This document shows, one piece after another, positions 30,386 to 39,340 of a stretch of 46,362 bases of DNA. The notes under the pieces were generated by a model. It was not told the origin of the DNA. It was given only the letters and a program-made list of their open reading frames with translations, and made no database searches. The position numbers and the translations under genes are program-made. The first letter of the stretch is position 1. The number at the start of each line of letters is the position of its first letter. The DNA is from Mycobacterium tilburgii (GTDB lineage Bacteria > Actinomycetota > Actinomycetes > Mycobacteriales > Mycobacteriaceae), in contig NZ_LR655716.1 in assembly GCF_902168065.1 (NCBI RefSeq), positions 1 to 46,362 of the forward strand. The letters run 5' to 3'.

Positions 30386-31773
30386 CTAGATGCTGTTGAC
30401 TTCGTCGACGATCTGGCCGGCTTGATTGCTGATGTGGTATCCACACGCGTTGATGTCGACGACGATGTTGTTCGCCACGCTCATCGCGTGCTCACATTTC
30501 GAGCCGTGTCTTCCTGAGGCTGCAGCACCGAGATTTTCGGTGGACTGCCCTGGATTTGGCGAATGTCCACCGATAGGTCTTGTTGCTCGAGTTCGTCATC
30601 GTCGCCGTCTGTCCGGCGCAGCTCTTCCATTTGCCGGCTTCGCTTTGCAGAAACGCGTTGGCCTTGTCGGCGGTCGGATAGGCCACCACCGCCTGGTTGA
30701 CCCAGTGGTCGTTGTTGTCGCCTGGTTCGGACGACACCATGCCGTTGATGCCCGTGTAGCGGCTCCCGGCGTATACGGTCCTGGGTGGTGTACAGCGCTC
30801 CCTGACAGTCGGGTATCGACACCGTCATCGAGGAAGGAGGTGCCCATCGACGTGATCGGCTTGCTGGGCTGAATGTTCGTCGCACCCATGATCGTTTTGA
30901 TCTCCGAGGGGCTCAGCAGTAAGGAGTTCAGCCGGGTGGCCGCGATCGGGTCGGGCGGCGGCTTCGGGTCGGGGATGATCAGCCAGATGGCCACGGCGCT
31001 GACCACCACCACAGCCGCCGCGATGGTCGGCCACGAATTGCGTTTCGGTTTCTGCGGCTGTCCCGGGGCTCATGGCGCGTGGCCGACCGGCTGAACGGGC
31101 GGCAGGTTGCCCGGTGGCGGGCCACCCCAGTTGCCGCCGCTGCCTTGGAAATACGCCGGGCTGGGGACGGGCTGGCTCGGGGTCGGAGCGGGCGGCACCG
31201 GTGTGCTCGGCGGTGCCGGCGGAGCCGCCTCGGTGGCCGCGATCGTCGGCGGTTGCACGAGATTCGGGCCGCCGGGCAAGGTGGCTTCCTGGCTGCGGCG
31301 CAGGATGTTGTCGGCGTGGTCTTGGTCGGGGGCGCTGAGGGCCTCGTGGGCGGCTAGCGCAAGATCGCCGGCGCTGGCGTAGCGCTCCTCGGGTTTTGTC
31401 CATGCCGCGCGCGATCACCGCGTCAAAGGCCTTGGAAATGCCGGACCGCACGTTGCTGGCCCGCGGGATGGGGTCGCTGGTGTACGCCCGGACCAACTCG
31501 CCGGCGGTGCTCGCACGATACGGTGGCGTGCCTGTCAGGCATTCGTACAAGACGTACGCCAACGCGTACACATCGGCGCGGTAGGTCACCTCGCCGTTGG
31601 GGAACCGCTCGGGCGCCATGTATTTACACCATGTATTTACAGGTGCCCACCGCGGTCCGAGTTGGGTTGTGTTCGGCCTCGTAGACCTCGCCCATTCCAC
31701 CGCGTCCGAGCAGCCGCTTCAGGTGGTAGGGCCCGAACGTCGACCCGACCCGCGAGTCCTGCTCCTCGCTCAT
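30386..31773 (-). pseudogene. pknH: Ser/Thr kinase PknH-like, kinase core deleted
   Basis: It begins MSEEQDSRVGSTFGPYHLKR and LLGRGGMGEVYEAEHN (the Gly loop) and then jumps at about 31680 to TQLG and KYMAPERFPNGEVTYRADVY, so about 150 residues with the ATP-binding Lys, the HRD catalytic loop and DFG are gone. The C-lobe follows (ALAYVLYECLTGTPPYRAST and ISKAFDAVIARGMDK), then frameshifted Pro-rich linker, a membrane helix (VVVSAVAIWLIIPDP), and the extracellular sensor domain (RLNSLLLSPSEIKTIMGATN, then GYTGINGMVSSEPGDNNDHW, AVVAYPTADKANAFLQSEAG and the end NQAGQIVDEVNSI). There are at least five frameshifts. It matches Rv1266c. The downstream target gene embR, expected next to it, is absent. 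Confidence 0.88.
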
Positions 31774-32213
31774 CGTTGACCCTCCAGACCAACGGCGGAC
31801 CCGCCGACCATATCAACAATTTTCGGCAGATCCCCGTCCCGTAACCACCGTGATCAGCAACCATCACGGTAAGCCGTGGCCGACCGGCCGGCAGGGCAAT
31901 TCGAGGATCGAAATGCGTTGGGCGGCCTGGTAATGCCGTTGGCGCCCAGGGGTACTGGGCGGCCGAGGCGGCGATCAGAGTGAAACTGGTTGTGCGGCAG
32001 TGAGTTAGGGTTATAGCGTCACCTACCAGCCCTTCCGGGTTCGCTGCGCGGCGTTACCTGCCAATACCGTGTCATTGCCTGTCAGTGTGCTACTCATTGT
32101 GATACCAACCCGGCCGATTCGGTGAAAACGCGAACGGCCTGTGTGCCGCGGCGCGGCGACCCCGCTGCGGCACACAGGCACCAAAATGTCTTTCCCGGCA
32201 GGGGAACCCAACG
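31774..32213. other. 440-base stretch without a gene, embR position
   Basis: This is where M. tuberculosis has embR (Rv1267c). I find no EmbR-like sequence (no winged-helix, BTAD or FHA segment) in any frame. It contains a small stem GCCCAG/CTGGGC at 31944-31960 and a long perfect stem at 32138-32178. Otherwise nothing recognisable. Confidence 0.45.
32138..32178. terminator. 12-bp perfect hairpin, candidate terminator
   Basis: CCTGTGTGCCGC at 32138-32149 pairs perfectly with GCGGCACACAGG at 32167-32178 around a 17-base GC-rich loop. It lies about 36 bases beyond the stop of the C39-like peptidase remnant on the minus strand, a natural place for a terminator. No T-tract is seen, which is common in mycobacteria. 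It could also be a protein-binding inverted repeat. Confidence 0.5.
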
Positions 32214-32606
32214 CTAGGTGGTGAACACCAGCAGCTGCTTGCTGGAGTCCTACGCCTGCAGTAACAGCGCCATTGGGATCTGCTCGTCGCGGCCCTGGGG
32301 TGTACCGCTGTAGTTGAGGTGCACGATGTCGTCGGCGGTGTCCACGCCGGTCACCACTACGGCGTGACCACCACGCGGATTACCGTTTTCGTCTTTGGTT
32401 TCGACGGGCTGGCGCCAGATCAACTCGGCGTTGACGCTGAACGATCACCTTGTGGCCCTCACTCAGCTGCTGCTCGATCCCCTAGATGCCCGCGAGGAAG
32501 CCGTCCTGCGCGGCATGCTCCTTGTTGGAGATCTCGGCGTGGATCTTGTATAGCTTCAAGCAGGGTGGGGATGTCGGCAAGATTCACGGTGGTGCACGGC
32601 GGCCGG
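32214..32606 (-). pseudogene. secreted C39-like (papain-fold) peptidase, C-terminal remnant
   Basis: On the minus strand: CTTVNLADIPTLLEA, YKIHAEISNKEHAAQDGFLA, EQQLSEGHKVIV, NAELIWRQPVETKDENGNPR and GGHAVVVTGVDTADDIVHLN followed by YSGTPQGRDEQIPMALLLQA. The GHAVVV-TG-D pattern with the catalytic His and the following LN-SGT turn is that of Peptidase_C39_2-type proteins; this may correspond to the small hypothetical next to lprA (Rv1268c/Rv1269c area), but I am not sure. The Cys-bearing N-terminus is missing. Lesions: TAG at 32482-32484 and at 32250-32252, frameshifts near 32555 and 32440. It joins directly to the end of lprA. Confidence 0.6.
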
Positions 32607-32609
32607 GCG

Positions 32610-33333
32610 TCAGCCGGGCTTGGTCGCGGTGACGGTCTTTCCCAGTCGGACATGGTCAGCGTCACCGAGGTGTCATTCGTCGGGCGAATCTGAAGCTGCA
32701 CGATATGGGCGGACCCGTCGGAGGCGATCCAGACCATGGTGGGCACCGTCGTGACGCTCTGAGCGGTCAGCATGGACCCGGCAAGCGTGGCGATATCGTC
32801 CGGCGGAGGAGTTGCCGGTGATCTTGGTGGTTGCCACGCCGTTGACCTGTTCGGTGCCCGCCACCGCGCCGCCTTGGAGTTTGGCCAGCAGGTTGGCCAG
32901 CCCTTTGTTCGGATCGAACAGCACCGAGACGTTGTAGATCGAGGCGCCGTTGCCGAAGTCGGTGAAGGTGCCGGGTTATCCCAAATCGGAGTACAGTTGA
33001 CCGTCGACGTAGACGAACTTCGCGTCCTGGGGCGTTTTGCCGACGATCCGCGATGCATTGCCGGTGGCCATGGTCTGCGGGGTGTTGGAGATGTCGCCCT
33101 CGAGCTTGGTCACCCGCAGGTTCGGCACGTCGCCTTGTACGGTCACGGTGACGTGTATCCTGGCGACTTTGGCCATTGCATCGGTGGCCTGCTTGAGCAA
33201 CGTGGCGGCCTCATTGCTCGATGTGGTGACCGTGGTCCCGGGCGGTCTGCCGCTGTTGGAATTGCTGGAACAGCCACCGACAATGAAAACGAGCGAGTGC
33301 GGCGGCGGTGACGGTGCGAGGCGAGAGCTTCAT
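32610..33333 (-). pseudogene. lprA: lipoprotein LprA, four lesions
   Basis: A decayed LprA (Rv1270c), an LppX/LprAFG-family lipid-carrying lipoprotein and TLR2 agonist in M. tuberculosis. Repaired reading: MKLSPRTVTAAALVFIVGGC (lipobox VGGC), SSNEAATLLKQATDAMAKV, GDVPNLRVTKLEGDISNTPQ, DAKFVYVDGQLYSDLG, DPNKGLANLLAKLQGGAVAG, DDIATLAGSMLTAQSVTTVP and the end TLTMSDWGKTVTATKPG. Lesions: one base gained in the signal peptide near 33294, nonsense TAA at 32976-32978 (Gln in the M. tuberculosis protein as I recall it), one base gained near 32803, one base lost near 32641. The nonsense codon is not explained by homopolymer error. ATG 33333. Confidence 0.9.
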
Positions 33334-33523
33334 CGACATCTCCTTGGGGTAATCGGCCAGAGCTGCTTCTTGAATAGCAAACCCCGGCGCGGCAAAGCAA
33401 CAGCTGACAAACGCATTCCTCTGATTGAGGCGGATTTTCACTCATGCGGATGAAAGTTCCGAAACATGATGAATGGGGAGGGGATCCCGGTTACCGAGAT
33501 CCCTCATTCGGGTTGGTGAGTAC
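33334..33523. other. intergenic with hairpin downstream of DUF732 gene
   Basis: 190 bases between the DUF732 gene and lprA, both on the minus strand, so it includes the lprA promoter. At 33481-33503 GGGATC pairs with GATCCC around an 11-base spacer that itself contains GGT/ACC, a candidate terminator for the DUF732 gene. Otherwise nothing is seen. Confidence 0.4.
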
Positions 33524-33859
33524 TTAGGTGAGTTGTGACGCGTACTGTGGGCAGTAGGCCTTGGTCGCGTCGACGACGAAGTAGGCCGCCTGGTGACTGG
33601 TCATCCGTTTGCTTGAGGATCTCGGTGGCGATGTGTCGGTCCCGGTCTTGCCGGCGGCCAGCTCTCGGCACACCTGGTGGCCTTTCCGGACCGCTTTGGC
33701 GAGCGAGGTGAAGGAGATGCCGAGTTTGTCCATCTGGGAGAGGAACGCGTCGTCGGCAGTGGTGGCCGCGGCGGTGCCGGCGGTGCCCAGTGCGACCATC
33801 CCGATGGCGGCGGCCCCGATCATGGTCCCGGCAACAGTCTTGATGCGGTGAGTGAACAT
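33524..33859 (-). CDS. secreted DUF732 protein (Rv1271c-like) with a scrambled core segment
   Basis: A 111-residue exported protein, close to Rv1271c in length. The signal peptide MFTHRIKTVAGTMIGAAAIG ends near AGTAAA; the DUF732 domain follows (DDAFLSQMDKLGISFTSLAK, HQVCRELAAGKTGTD), with the family's two Cys (VCREL and KAYCPQYASQ). Between them residues TSPPRSSSKR do not fit the family; read two frames over, the same bases give IATEILKQT. A 2-base gain near 33629 and a 1-base gain near 33602 cancel, so the frame is restored with about ten wrong residues. The frame is open but the protein may not fold. Function unknown. ATG 33859. Confidence 0.78.
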   Translation of the reverse strand: MFTHRIKTVAGTMIGAAAIGMVALGTAGTAAATTADDAFLSQMDKLGISFTSLAKAVRKGHQVCRELAAGKTGTDTSPPRSSSKRMTSHQAAYFVVDATKAYCPQYASQLT

Positions 33860-33977
33860 TGCAGTGATCGTTTTCAGGTGCGGTTGGGGTGCTGATGCGA
33901 CTAGGGTCAGCGCCGCGCCTAAGGGGATCCTCAATAACTTCTTGGCGTCGTTTCAGTAACGTCTCAGCCTGGCCGAA
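33860..33977. other. intergenic spacer
   Basis: 118 bases between the Rv1272c-like ABC gene and the DUF732 gene, both on the minus strand; it probably holds the DUF732 promoter. No clear motif is seen. Confidence 0.3.
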
Positions 33978-35876
33978 CTAGGCTTGGCTCATCGCATAGT
34001 AGGCGCCCCGCCGCGCCATCAGTTCGGCGTGATTGCCTTGCTCGACGATACGTCCCGCCTCGAGCACCACGATGAGGTCGGCATCGCGAATCGTCGAAAG
34101 GCGATGTGCGATAACGAAACTGGTGCGGTCCCGGCGAAGTTCGAGCATGGCTCGTTGAATCAGCGCCTCGGTGCGGGTGTCCACCGAGCTGGTGGCTTCG
34201 TCCAGGATCAACAATTGCGGGCGGGCCAGGAACGCGCGCGCGATCGTGATCAGCTGCTTCTCGCCGGCGCTGATGTTGTCTCCGCCGCCGCTGACCCGGG
34301 TCTGGTAGCCGTTCGGCAGCGTGTGCACAAAGCGGTCCACGTTCGCCGCGGTGGCCGCCTCGATCACCTCGTCAGGGCTGGCATCGGGCCGTCCGTAGGC
34401 GATGTTCTCGGCGATGGTGCCGTCGAACAACCAGGTGTCCTGTAGCACCATGCCGATGCGGGAGCGCAGGGCCTGCCTGCGCACCGTGGTGATGTCGACG
34501 CCGTCGACGAGGATACGTCCGGAATCGGGATCGTAGAAGCGCATCAGCAGGTTCACCAGGGTGGTTTTCCCGGCGCCGGTCGGCCCGACGATCGCCACGG
34601 TACTGCCCGGCTCGGCCGTCATCGACACGTCTTCGATGACCGGGGTGCCCGGTCGGTAGGCGAAGCTGACGTGCTGAAACTCGACCCGCCCGCGGGACGC
34701 CTGACAGTTGGGCCACTCCGGCCGGCCGGCGTTCGGTGGGTCCGGTGTTTCCTCGGGCTCGTCGAGCACGGCGAACACCCGCTCCGCGCTGGCCACGCCG
34801 GACTGCAGGGTGTTGTACATTCCGGCCACCTGGCTCAACGGCGTGTTGAACTGGCGGACGTACTGAATGAATGCCTGGATGCTGCCGAGGGTGAGCTGTC
34901 CGGTCGCCACCTGCAGCCCGCCGAGCACCGCGACCGCGACGTATCCCAGATTGCCGATGAACGCCGTAGCCGGGGCGACCAGGCCGGAGAAGAACTGGGA
35001 GCCGAAGCTGGCATCGTAGACGTCGTCGTTGAGGGCGTGGAATCTTTCGCGCGCGGCGGCCTGGTGGCCGAGGGTCTTGACGACGGTGAATCCGCTGTAG
35101 GTCTCTTCGATGTGGGCGTTGAGGCGTCCGATGTTGGTCCACTGTGCGATGAACAGCCGATGCGACCGGCGCGTGATCGCCCGGGTCGCCAGCAGCGAGA
35201 GCGGCACGGTCAGCAGCGTGGTCAGGGTCAGCAGCGACGAGATCGACAGCATCATCGCCAGCACCGCCAGCACGGTAAGTATCGCGGTCAGCAGCTGGCT
35301 GACCGTGATCGATAGCGACGATTGGACGTTGTCGATGTCGTTGGTCATCCGGCTCAGCAGCTCGCCGCGCGGCCGCCCGTCGAAGTAGGACAACGGCAGC
35401 CGATGCACCTTGTTTTCGACATCGTTGCGCAGCGCCATCATGGTGCGCTGCAACGTCACGTTGAGCAGTCGCGATTGGACCCAAATCAGCAGTGCGGCAA
35501 CTAGGTACAGGGTCAGGGCGATCGCCAGCGTCTGCGCCACGGCGCCTAAGTCCACTTCTCGTCCGGGCACCACGTTCATCCCGGACAGCAGGTCGGCGAA
35601 GGTGTTCTCACCGCGGGACCGGGCCTGGGCGACGGCCTGCGCCTTGGTGATTCCCACCGGGAGGCCGCGTCCGATCACGCCGTTGAAGAGCAAATCGGTG
35701 GCGTGACCGAGGATTCGTGGTACGACGACCCCGATCGCCGTGCTGGTGAGACCCAGCGCGATCACCGCGATGCACAGGTTTTGTTGTGTCGCAAGCCGAT
35801 GCACCAGTCGTGCTGCGGTACCCCAGAAGTCGTGCGACCGGGTGGCCGGGGTGGATCGGGTGGTCCTGGTGCTCAC
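33978..35876 (-). CDS. ABC exporter half-transporter with consensus ATPase site (Rv1272c-like)
   Basis: A 632-residue fused membrane-ATPase protein. The six-helix membrane domain covers about residues 1-380 and has a sizeable periplasmic insert ([20 protein letters not shown] and following). The nucleotide-binding domain has Walker [10 protein letters not shown] near 435, an altered signature SAGEKQ near 536 (ISAGEKQL where LSGGQ is usual), Walker [13 protein letters not shown] with the catalytic Glu near 558, and the switch His in IAHRLST. It should pair with the product of the upstream gene as a heterodimeric lipid or drug exporter (Rv1272c/Rv1273c). The GTG start overlaps the partner's TGA (GTGA). 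Intact. Confidence 0.93.
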   Translation of the reverse strand: MSTRTTRSTPATRSHDFWGTAARLVHRLATQQNLCIAVIALGLTSTAIGVVVPRILGHATDLLFNGVIGRGLPVGITKAQAVAQARSRGENTFADLLSGMNVVPGREVDLGAVAQTLAIALTLYLVAALLIWVQSRLLNVTLQRTMMALRNDVENKVHRLPLSYFDGRPRGELLSRMTNDIDNVQSSLSITVSQLLTAILTVLAVLAMMLSISSLLTLTTLLTVPLSLLATRAITRRSHRLFIAQWTNIGRLNAHIEETYSGFTVVKTLGHQAAARERFHALNDDVYDASFGSQFFSGLVAPATAFIGNLGYVAVAVLGGLQVATGQLTLGSIQAFIQYVRQFNTPLSQVAGMYNTLQSGVASAERVFAVLDEPEETPDPPNAGRPEWPNCQASRGRVEFQHVSFAYRPGTPVIEDVSMTAEPGSTVAIVGPTGAGKTTLVNLLMRFYDPDSGRILVDGVDITTVRRQALRSRIGMVLQDTWLFDGTIAENIAYGRPDASPDEVIEAATAANVDRFVHTLPNGYQTRVSGGGDNISAGEKQLITIARAFLARPQLLILDEATSSVDTRTEALIQRAMLELRRDRTSFVIAHRLSTIRDADLIVVLEAGRIVEQGNHAELMARRGAYYAMSQA

Positions 35877-37642
35877 GGCGCACCCCCGACGTGGTCAGAT
35901 CGCACCGCGTCCACCGACTGCGAGTCGGCGAATTCCGCGTAGGTGGGGCAGGAGCCGAGCAGCGATTCGTGCGTGCCCGACCCCACCAGTTTTCCGGCGT
36001 CGATGACGACGATCTGGTCCGCCTGCGCGGCTGTCAAAATACGCTGTGTCACAACTATGGTGGTGGCTTCGCCGGATACTTCACGTAAGGCGGCACGGAC
36101 CCGCGCCTCGGTATGCACGTCTAGTGCGGAGAACGCGTCGTCGAACAGATAGATCGCCGGGCGGCGGATCACCGCTCGGGCGATCGCCAGCCGCTGCCGT
36201 TGCCCGCCCGAGAAGTTCATGCCGGCCTGGGCGACGCGCAGACGCAGTCCGTCGGGGTGGGCGCGGACGAAATTGTCGGCCGCGCCCACTCGCAACGCGT
36301 CCCACATGTCGTCGTCGGTCACCACCTGGCCGGGGGCCGCGCCCATTCGCAGATTCTCTGCCAGTGTCCCGGAAAAGAGATAACCGCGCTGCGGCACCAA
36401 TCCGATTGCCGACCAAAGCCGTTCGGTGTCGTAGTCGCGGACGTTGAGGTCGTCGAGCAGCACCGCGCCGTCGGTTACGTCGTAGAGTCGGCAGATCAGC
36501 GACACCAGCGTCGATTTGCCCGAGCCGGTGCTGCCGACGATCGCGGTACTGGTGCCGGGCCGAGCGGTCAGCGAAACATCCTGCAGCACTGGGCGTTCGG
36601 CTCCCGGATAGGTGAATGTAGTGGCGTCCAAGCGCACCACGCCGGTGATTCCGTGTGCCGGCAGCTTCGGCTGCTGCGGGCTGACGACGGCGGCCCGGGT
36701 CGACATCACTTCGGTGATTCGCTCGGCGCATACGGATGCGCGCGGCAAAGCCACCAGCGTCATCGTCGCCACCAGCACGGCCATCAAAATCTGGGTGAAG
36801 TACGCCAGGAACGCCGTCAGCGAACCGATCTGGATCTGACCGCGATCGATGCGCAGCCCGCCGAACCAGATCAGCGCGACGCTGGACACGTTGATGGTCA
36901 GCGTCGTCACCGGCAGCATCAGCGCTTGCCAGTTACCGGCCGTCAGGGCGGCGTTGGACAGGGCGGCGTTGGCGCGAGAATACCGGTCACGCTCAAAGTC
37001 TTCGCGGGTGAACGCCCGCACCACCCGCACCCCGGACAGCTGGTCGCGCATCACCCTGTTGATGCCGTCGATCAGGGCCTGCATACTTCGGAACAGCGGC
37101 AGCATGTGCGACATGATCCAGTAGTTGCCGACGGCCAGGATCGGGACGCTGACCAGCAGCAGCCAGGTCAGCGCGGCCTCCTGGTAGATGGCCATGACGA
37201 TGCCGCCAACGCACATGATCGGCGCGGTCACCAGCACCGTGCCCGCCATCTGCACCAGGTACTGGATCTGCCGGACGTCGTTGGTGCTGCGGGTGAGCAG
37301 GGTCGGCGCGCCGAATCGGGCGGTCTCGGGTTCGGAGAATGTGGTGACGTGTTCGAATATTGCCCGGCGCAGATCGCGGCCGAACCCCATGCCGGTCCGT
37401 GACCCGAAATAAGTGGCGCCGACCGAACACAACACTTGCAGCCCCCCGGTGACTGCCAGCATGACGAGGCCGAGCCGAACGATCGTCGCGGTGTCACTCT
37501 TGGCGACACCGTCATCGATGATCGCGGCATTGATCGTCGGCAGGTACAGCGTTGCCAGGGTGCTGATCGTTTGGAGCACCAGCAGCGCTGCCACCAGCCG
37601 GCGGTACGGCCGGATGTACTGGCGCAGCAATGCCAGAAGCAT
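35873..37642 (-). CDS. ABC exporter half-transporter with degenerate ATPase site (Rv1273c-like)
   Basis: A 589-residue partner of the preceding gene. It starts [20 protein letters not shown] at ATG 37642 (placed by homology; the open frame continues to 37720). Six membrane helices are followed by an ATPase domain with Walker [10 protein letters not shown] near 373, a canonical signature FSGGQRQ near 480, and Walker [13 protein letters not shown] near 503, where the catalytic Glu is replaced by Asp. The switch residue reads VTQR where His is usual. So the pair has one consensus and one degenerate ATP site, the TM287/288 or TAP-like arrangement. Transcribed first, with a GTGA overlap to its partner. 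Intact. Confidence 0.93.
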   Translation of the reverse strand: MLLALLRQYIRPYRRLVAALLVLQTISTLATLYLPTINAAIIDDGVAKSDTATIVRLGLVMLAVTGGLQVLCSVGATYFGSRTGMGFGRDLRRAIFEHVTTFSEPETARFGAPTLLTRSTNDVRQIQYLVQMAGTVLVTAPIMCVGGIVMAIYQEAALTWLLLVSVPILAVGNYWIMSHMLPLFRSMQALIDGINRVMRDQLSGVRVVRAFTREDFERDRYSRANAALSNAALTAGNWQALMLPVTTLTINVSSVALIWFGGLRIDRGQIQIGSLTAFLAYFTQILMAVLVATMTLVALPRASVCAERITEVMSTRAAVVSPQQPKLPAHGITGVVRLDATTFTYPGAERPVLQDVSLTARPGTSTAIVGSTGSGKSTLVSLICRLYDVTDGAVLLDDLNVRDYDTERLWSAIGLVPQRGYLFSGTLAENLRMGAAPGQVVTDDDMWDALRVGAADNFVRAHPDGLRLRVAQAGMNFSGGQRQRLAIARAVIRRPAIYLFDDAFSALDVHTEARVRAALREVSGEATTIVVTQRILTAAQADQIVVIDAGKLVGSGTHESLLGSCPTYAEFADSQSVDAVRSDHVGGAP

Positions 37643-37827
37643 TTGGTAACTGTCGCATACGGCGTCCGGGGTGGCCGGGTGCACCGCCGGGCGGTTGCGT
37701 GCGGACGCGGCCGACGGCACACGCGCCGAAATGCTTGATCAGATGGCGCGCCGGTGGTTGACCCTCGGGGTGGCCGCTACAGTGCATCGTGTGGACCAGC
37801 AGCAAGCTGAGCGGAAGCGGGGTAGCG
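37643..37827. promoter_or_regulatory. divergent region between ABC operon and lprB-lprC operon
   Basis: 185 bases upstream of two divergent intact operons, so it carries both promoters. An alternative lprB start, GTG 37789, lies within it. I see no clear palindrome. Confidence 0.4.
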
Positions 37828-38379
37828 GTGCGACGTAACCTCGCGGCGCTGGCCCTGGCGGCCGTAACGGTCCTGATCCCGTCGGTGGCGGGCTGCTCCG
37901 GTTCTGGCGACAACAAGCCGGGAAGCACGACATCGTCGGCGCCGAGTGACGCCGACGGCCGGCACGGGCCGATGTTTCCGCAGTGCGGTGGCGTCAGCGA
38001 TCAGACGGTGGCGGAGCTGACCAAGGTGGGCGGGCTGATCAACACCGCCCGCAATTCCGTGGGCTGCCAGTGGCTGGCCGGTGGCGGCATCCTCGGCCCG
38101 CACTTCTCGTTCTCCTGGTATCGCGGCAGCCCAATCGGGCGTGAACGCAAGACCGAGGAGCTGTCCCGCGCCACCGTCGACGACATCACCATCAACGGCC
38201 ACAGCGGTTTCATCGCGATCGGAAATGAGCCGAACCTGGGCGATTCGCTGTGCGAGGTCGGGATCCAGTTCCAGGATGACTTCATCGAGTGGTCAATCAG
38301 CTTCAGTCAAAAGCCGTTCCCGCCGCCGTGTGACATCGCCCGCGAACTGACTCGGCAATCGATTGCGAACTCGAAATGA
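37828..38379 (+). CDS. lprB: lipoprotein LprB (DUF3558)
   Basis: A 183-residue lipoprotein. Signal peptide RRNLAALALAAVTVLIPSVA is followed by lipobox VAGC. The mature domain has GRHGPMFPQCGGVSDQTVAE, NSVGCQWLAGGGILGPHFSF, SWYRGSPIGRERKTEELSRA, GFIAIGNEPNLGDSLCEVGI and the end PPCDIARELTRQSIANSK, with four Cys that may pair as disulfides, as in DUF3558 lipoproteins. It matches Rv1274 throughout. The start is placed at GTG 37828, which gives the signal peptide directly; GTG 37789 would add 13 residues. Its stop overlaps lprC (ATGA). Intact. Confidence 0.92.
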   Translation: MRRNLAALALAAVTVLIPSVAGCSGSGDNKPGSTTSSAPSDADGRHGPMFPQCGGVSDQTVAELTKVGGLINTARNSVGCQWLAGGGILGPHFSFSWYRGSPIGRERKTEELSRATVDDITINGHSGFIAIGNEPNLGDSLCEVGIQFQDDFIEWSISFSQKPFPPPCDIARELTRQSIANSK

Positions 38380-38924
38380 TGACAAGACGCATCCGACGGG
38401 CGGTGGTCGTTTGCCTTGCCGCGCTGATCGTGCTGACCGGTTGCTCGAGGTCGATCGCGGGCAATGCCGTCAAGGCGGGTTCGGGCGGTGTCCCGCGCAA
38501 CAACAATTCGCAACAGCAGTACCCGAACCTACTGAAGGAGTGCGAGGTCCTGACCAGTGACATCCTGGCCAAGACCGTGGGCGCGGACCCGCTCGACATC
38601 CAGAGCACGTTCGTCGGCGCGATCTGCCGTTGGCAGGCGGCCAACCCCGCCGGCCTGATCGACATCACCCGGTTCTGGTTCGAGCAAGGCAGCCTGAGCG
38701 AAGAGCGCAAGGTGGCCGAGTTCCTCAAGTACAAGGTGGAAAGCCGCACGATCGCGGGTGTCAATTCGATCGTGATGCGTCCGGACGATCCGAACGGCGC
38801 GTGCGGCGTGGCCAGCGACGCGGCCGGGGTGGTCGGCTGGTGGGTCAACCCTCAGGCGCCCGGCATCAATGCGTGCGGTCAGGCCATCAAGTTGATGGAG
38901 CTGACGCTGTCGACGAACTCGTAG
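38376..38924 (+). CDS. lprC: lipoprotein LprC (DUF3558)
   Basis: A 182-residue lipoprotein paralogous to LprB. Signal peptide RRIRRAVVVCLAALIVLTGC with lipobox LTGC. The mature domain contains LLKECEVLTSDILAKTVGAD, FVGAICRWQAANPAGLIDIT, ERKVAEFLKYKVESRTIAGV and GACGVASDAAGVVGWWVNPQ. It matches Rv1275. ATG 38376 overlaps the lprB TGA by four bases, so the two are translationally coupled and probably act together in the envelope; the role is unknown. Intact, convergent with the Rv1276c remnant. Confidence 0.92.
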   Translation: MMTRRIRRAVVVCLAALIVLTGCSRSIAGNAVKAGSGGVPRNNNSQQQYPNLLKECEVLTSDILAKTVGADPLDIQSTFVGAICRWQAANPAGLIDITRFWFEQGSLSEERKVAEFLKYKVESRTIAGVNSIVMRPDDPNGACGVASDAAGVVGWWVNPQAPGINACGQAIKLMELTLSTNS

Positions 38925-38929
38925 CGGGT

Positions 38930-39340
38930 TCAGCGCGGAACGTGGAAGCCGGTGAGAGCGGACCGGCCTAGTTGCAGGTCGCGCCATTGGCCGGTGAGTC
39001 TCAGTATCGCGATGCCCGACGTCGGGTACTTCTCCGAAATGTGCTGCATCGCAGCGCTATCCACTGCTTCGTCGGCAGCAAGTCTCAGCGCCAGAGCGGA
39101 CATGGTCTGTTCATGCCCGACGACGAGCAGAGTATTGACCGCGTCGGTGACCGCGTTGATTTCCTCGATCACCGTTCCCGGAGTGGTGTCGTAGAGAAGG
39201 TCGCGGTACTGCACGGGTGCGTCGACGCCCGCATGGCCAGCGTCTGCCGGGCGCGGGTCACCGGGGAGCACAACACCAAGTCGATGGTCGGCTGATTGGC
39301 GCGCAGCCAGTCGCCGCCCAGCCCCGCCTGAGCATGCGGT
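38930..39340 (-). pseudogene. SixA-like phosphohistidine phosphatase (Rv1276c-like), N-terminus lost
   Basis: The remaining part reads [32 protein letters not shown], then after a frameshift near 39240 AGHAGVDAPVQYRDLLYDTT, PGTVIEEINAVTDAVNTLLV and VVGHEQTMSALALRLAADEA with the end LQLGRSALTGFHVPR. The VVGHE motif (second catalytic His) is present, but the N-terminal RHA/RHG motif with the phospho-accepting His is gone: at about 39335-39345 the sequence changes into the 13E12-type gene. This is a chimera created by deletion or rearrangement; no active phosphatase is possible. Confidence 0.85.
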
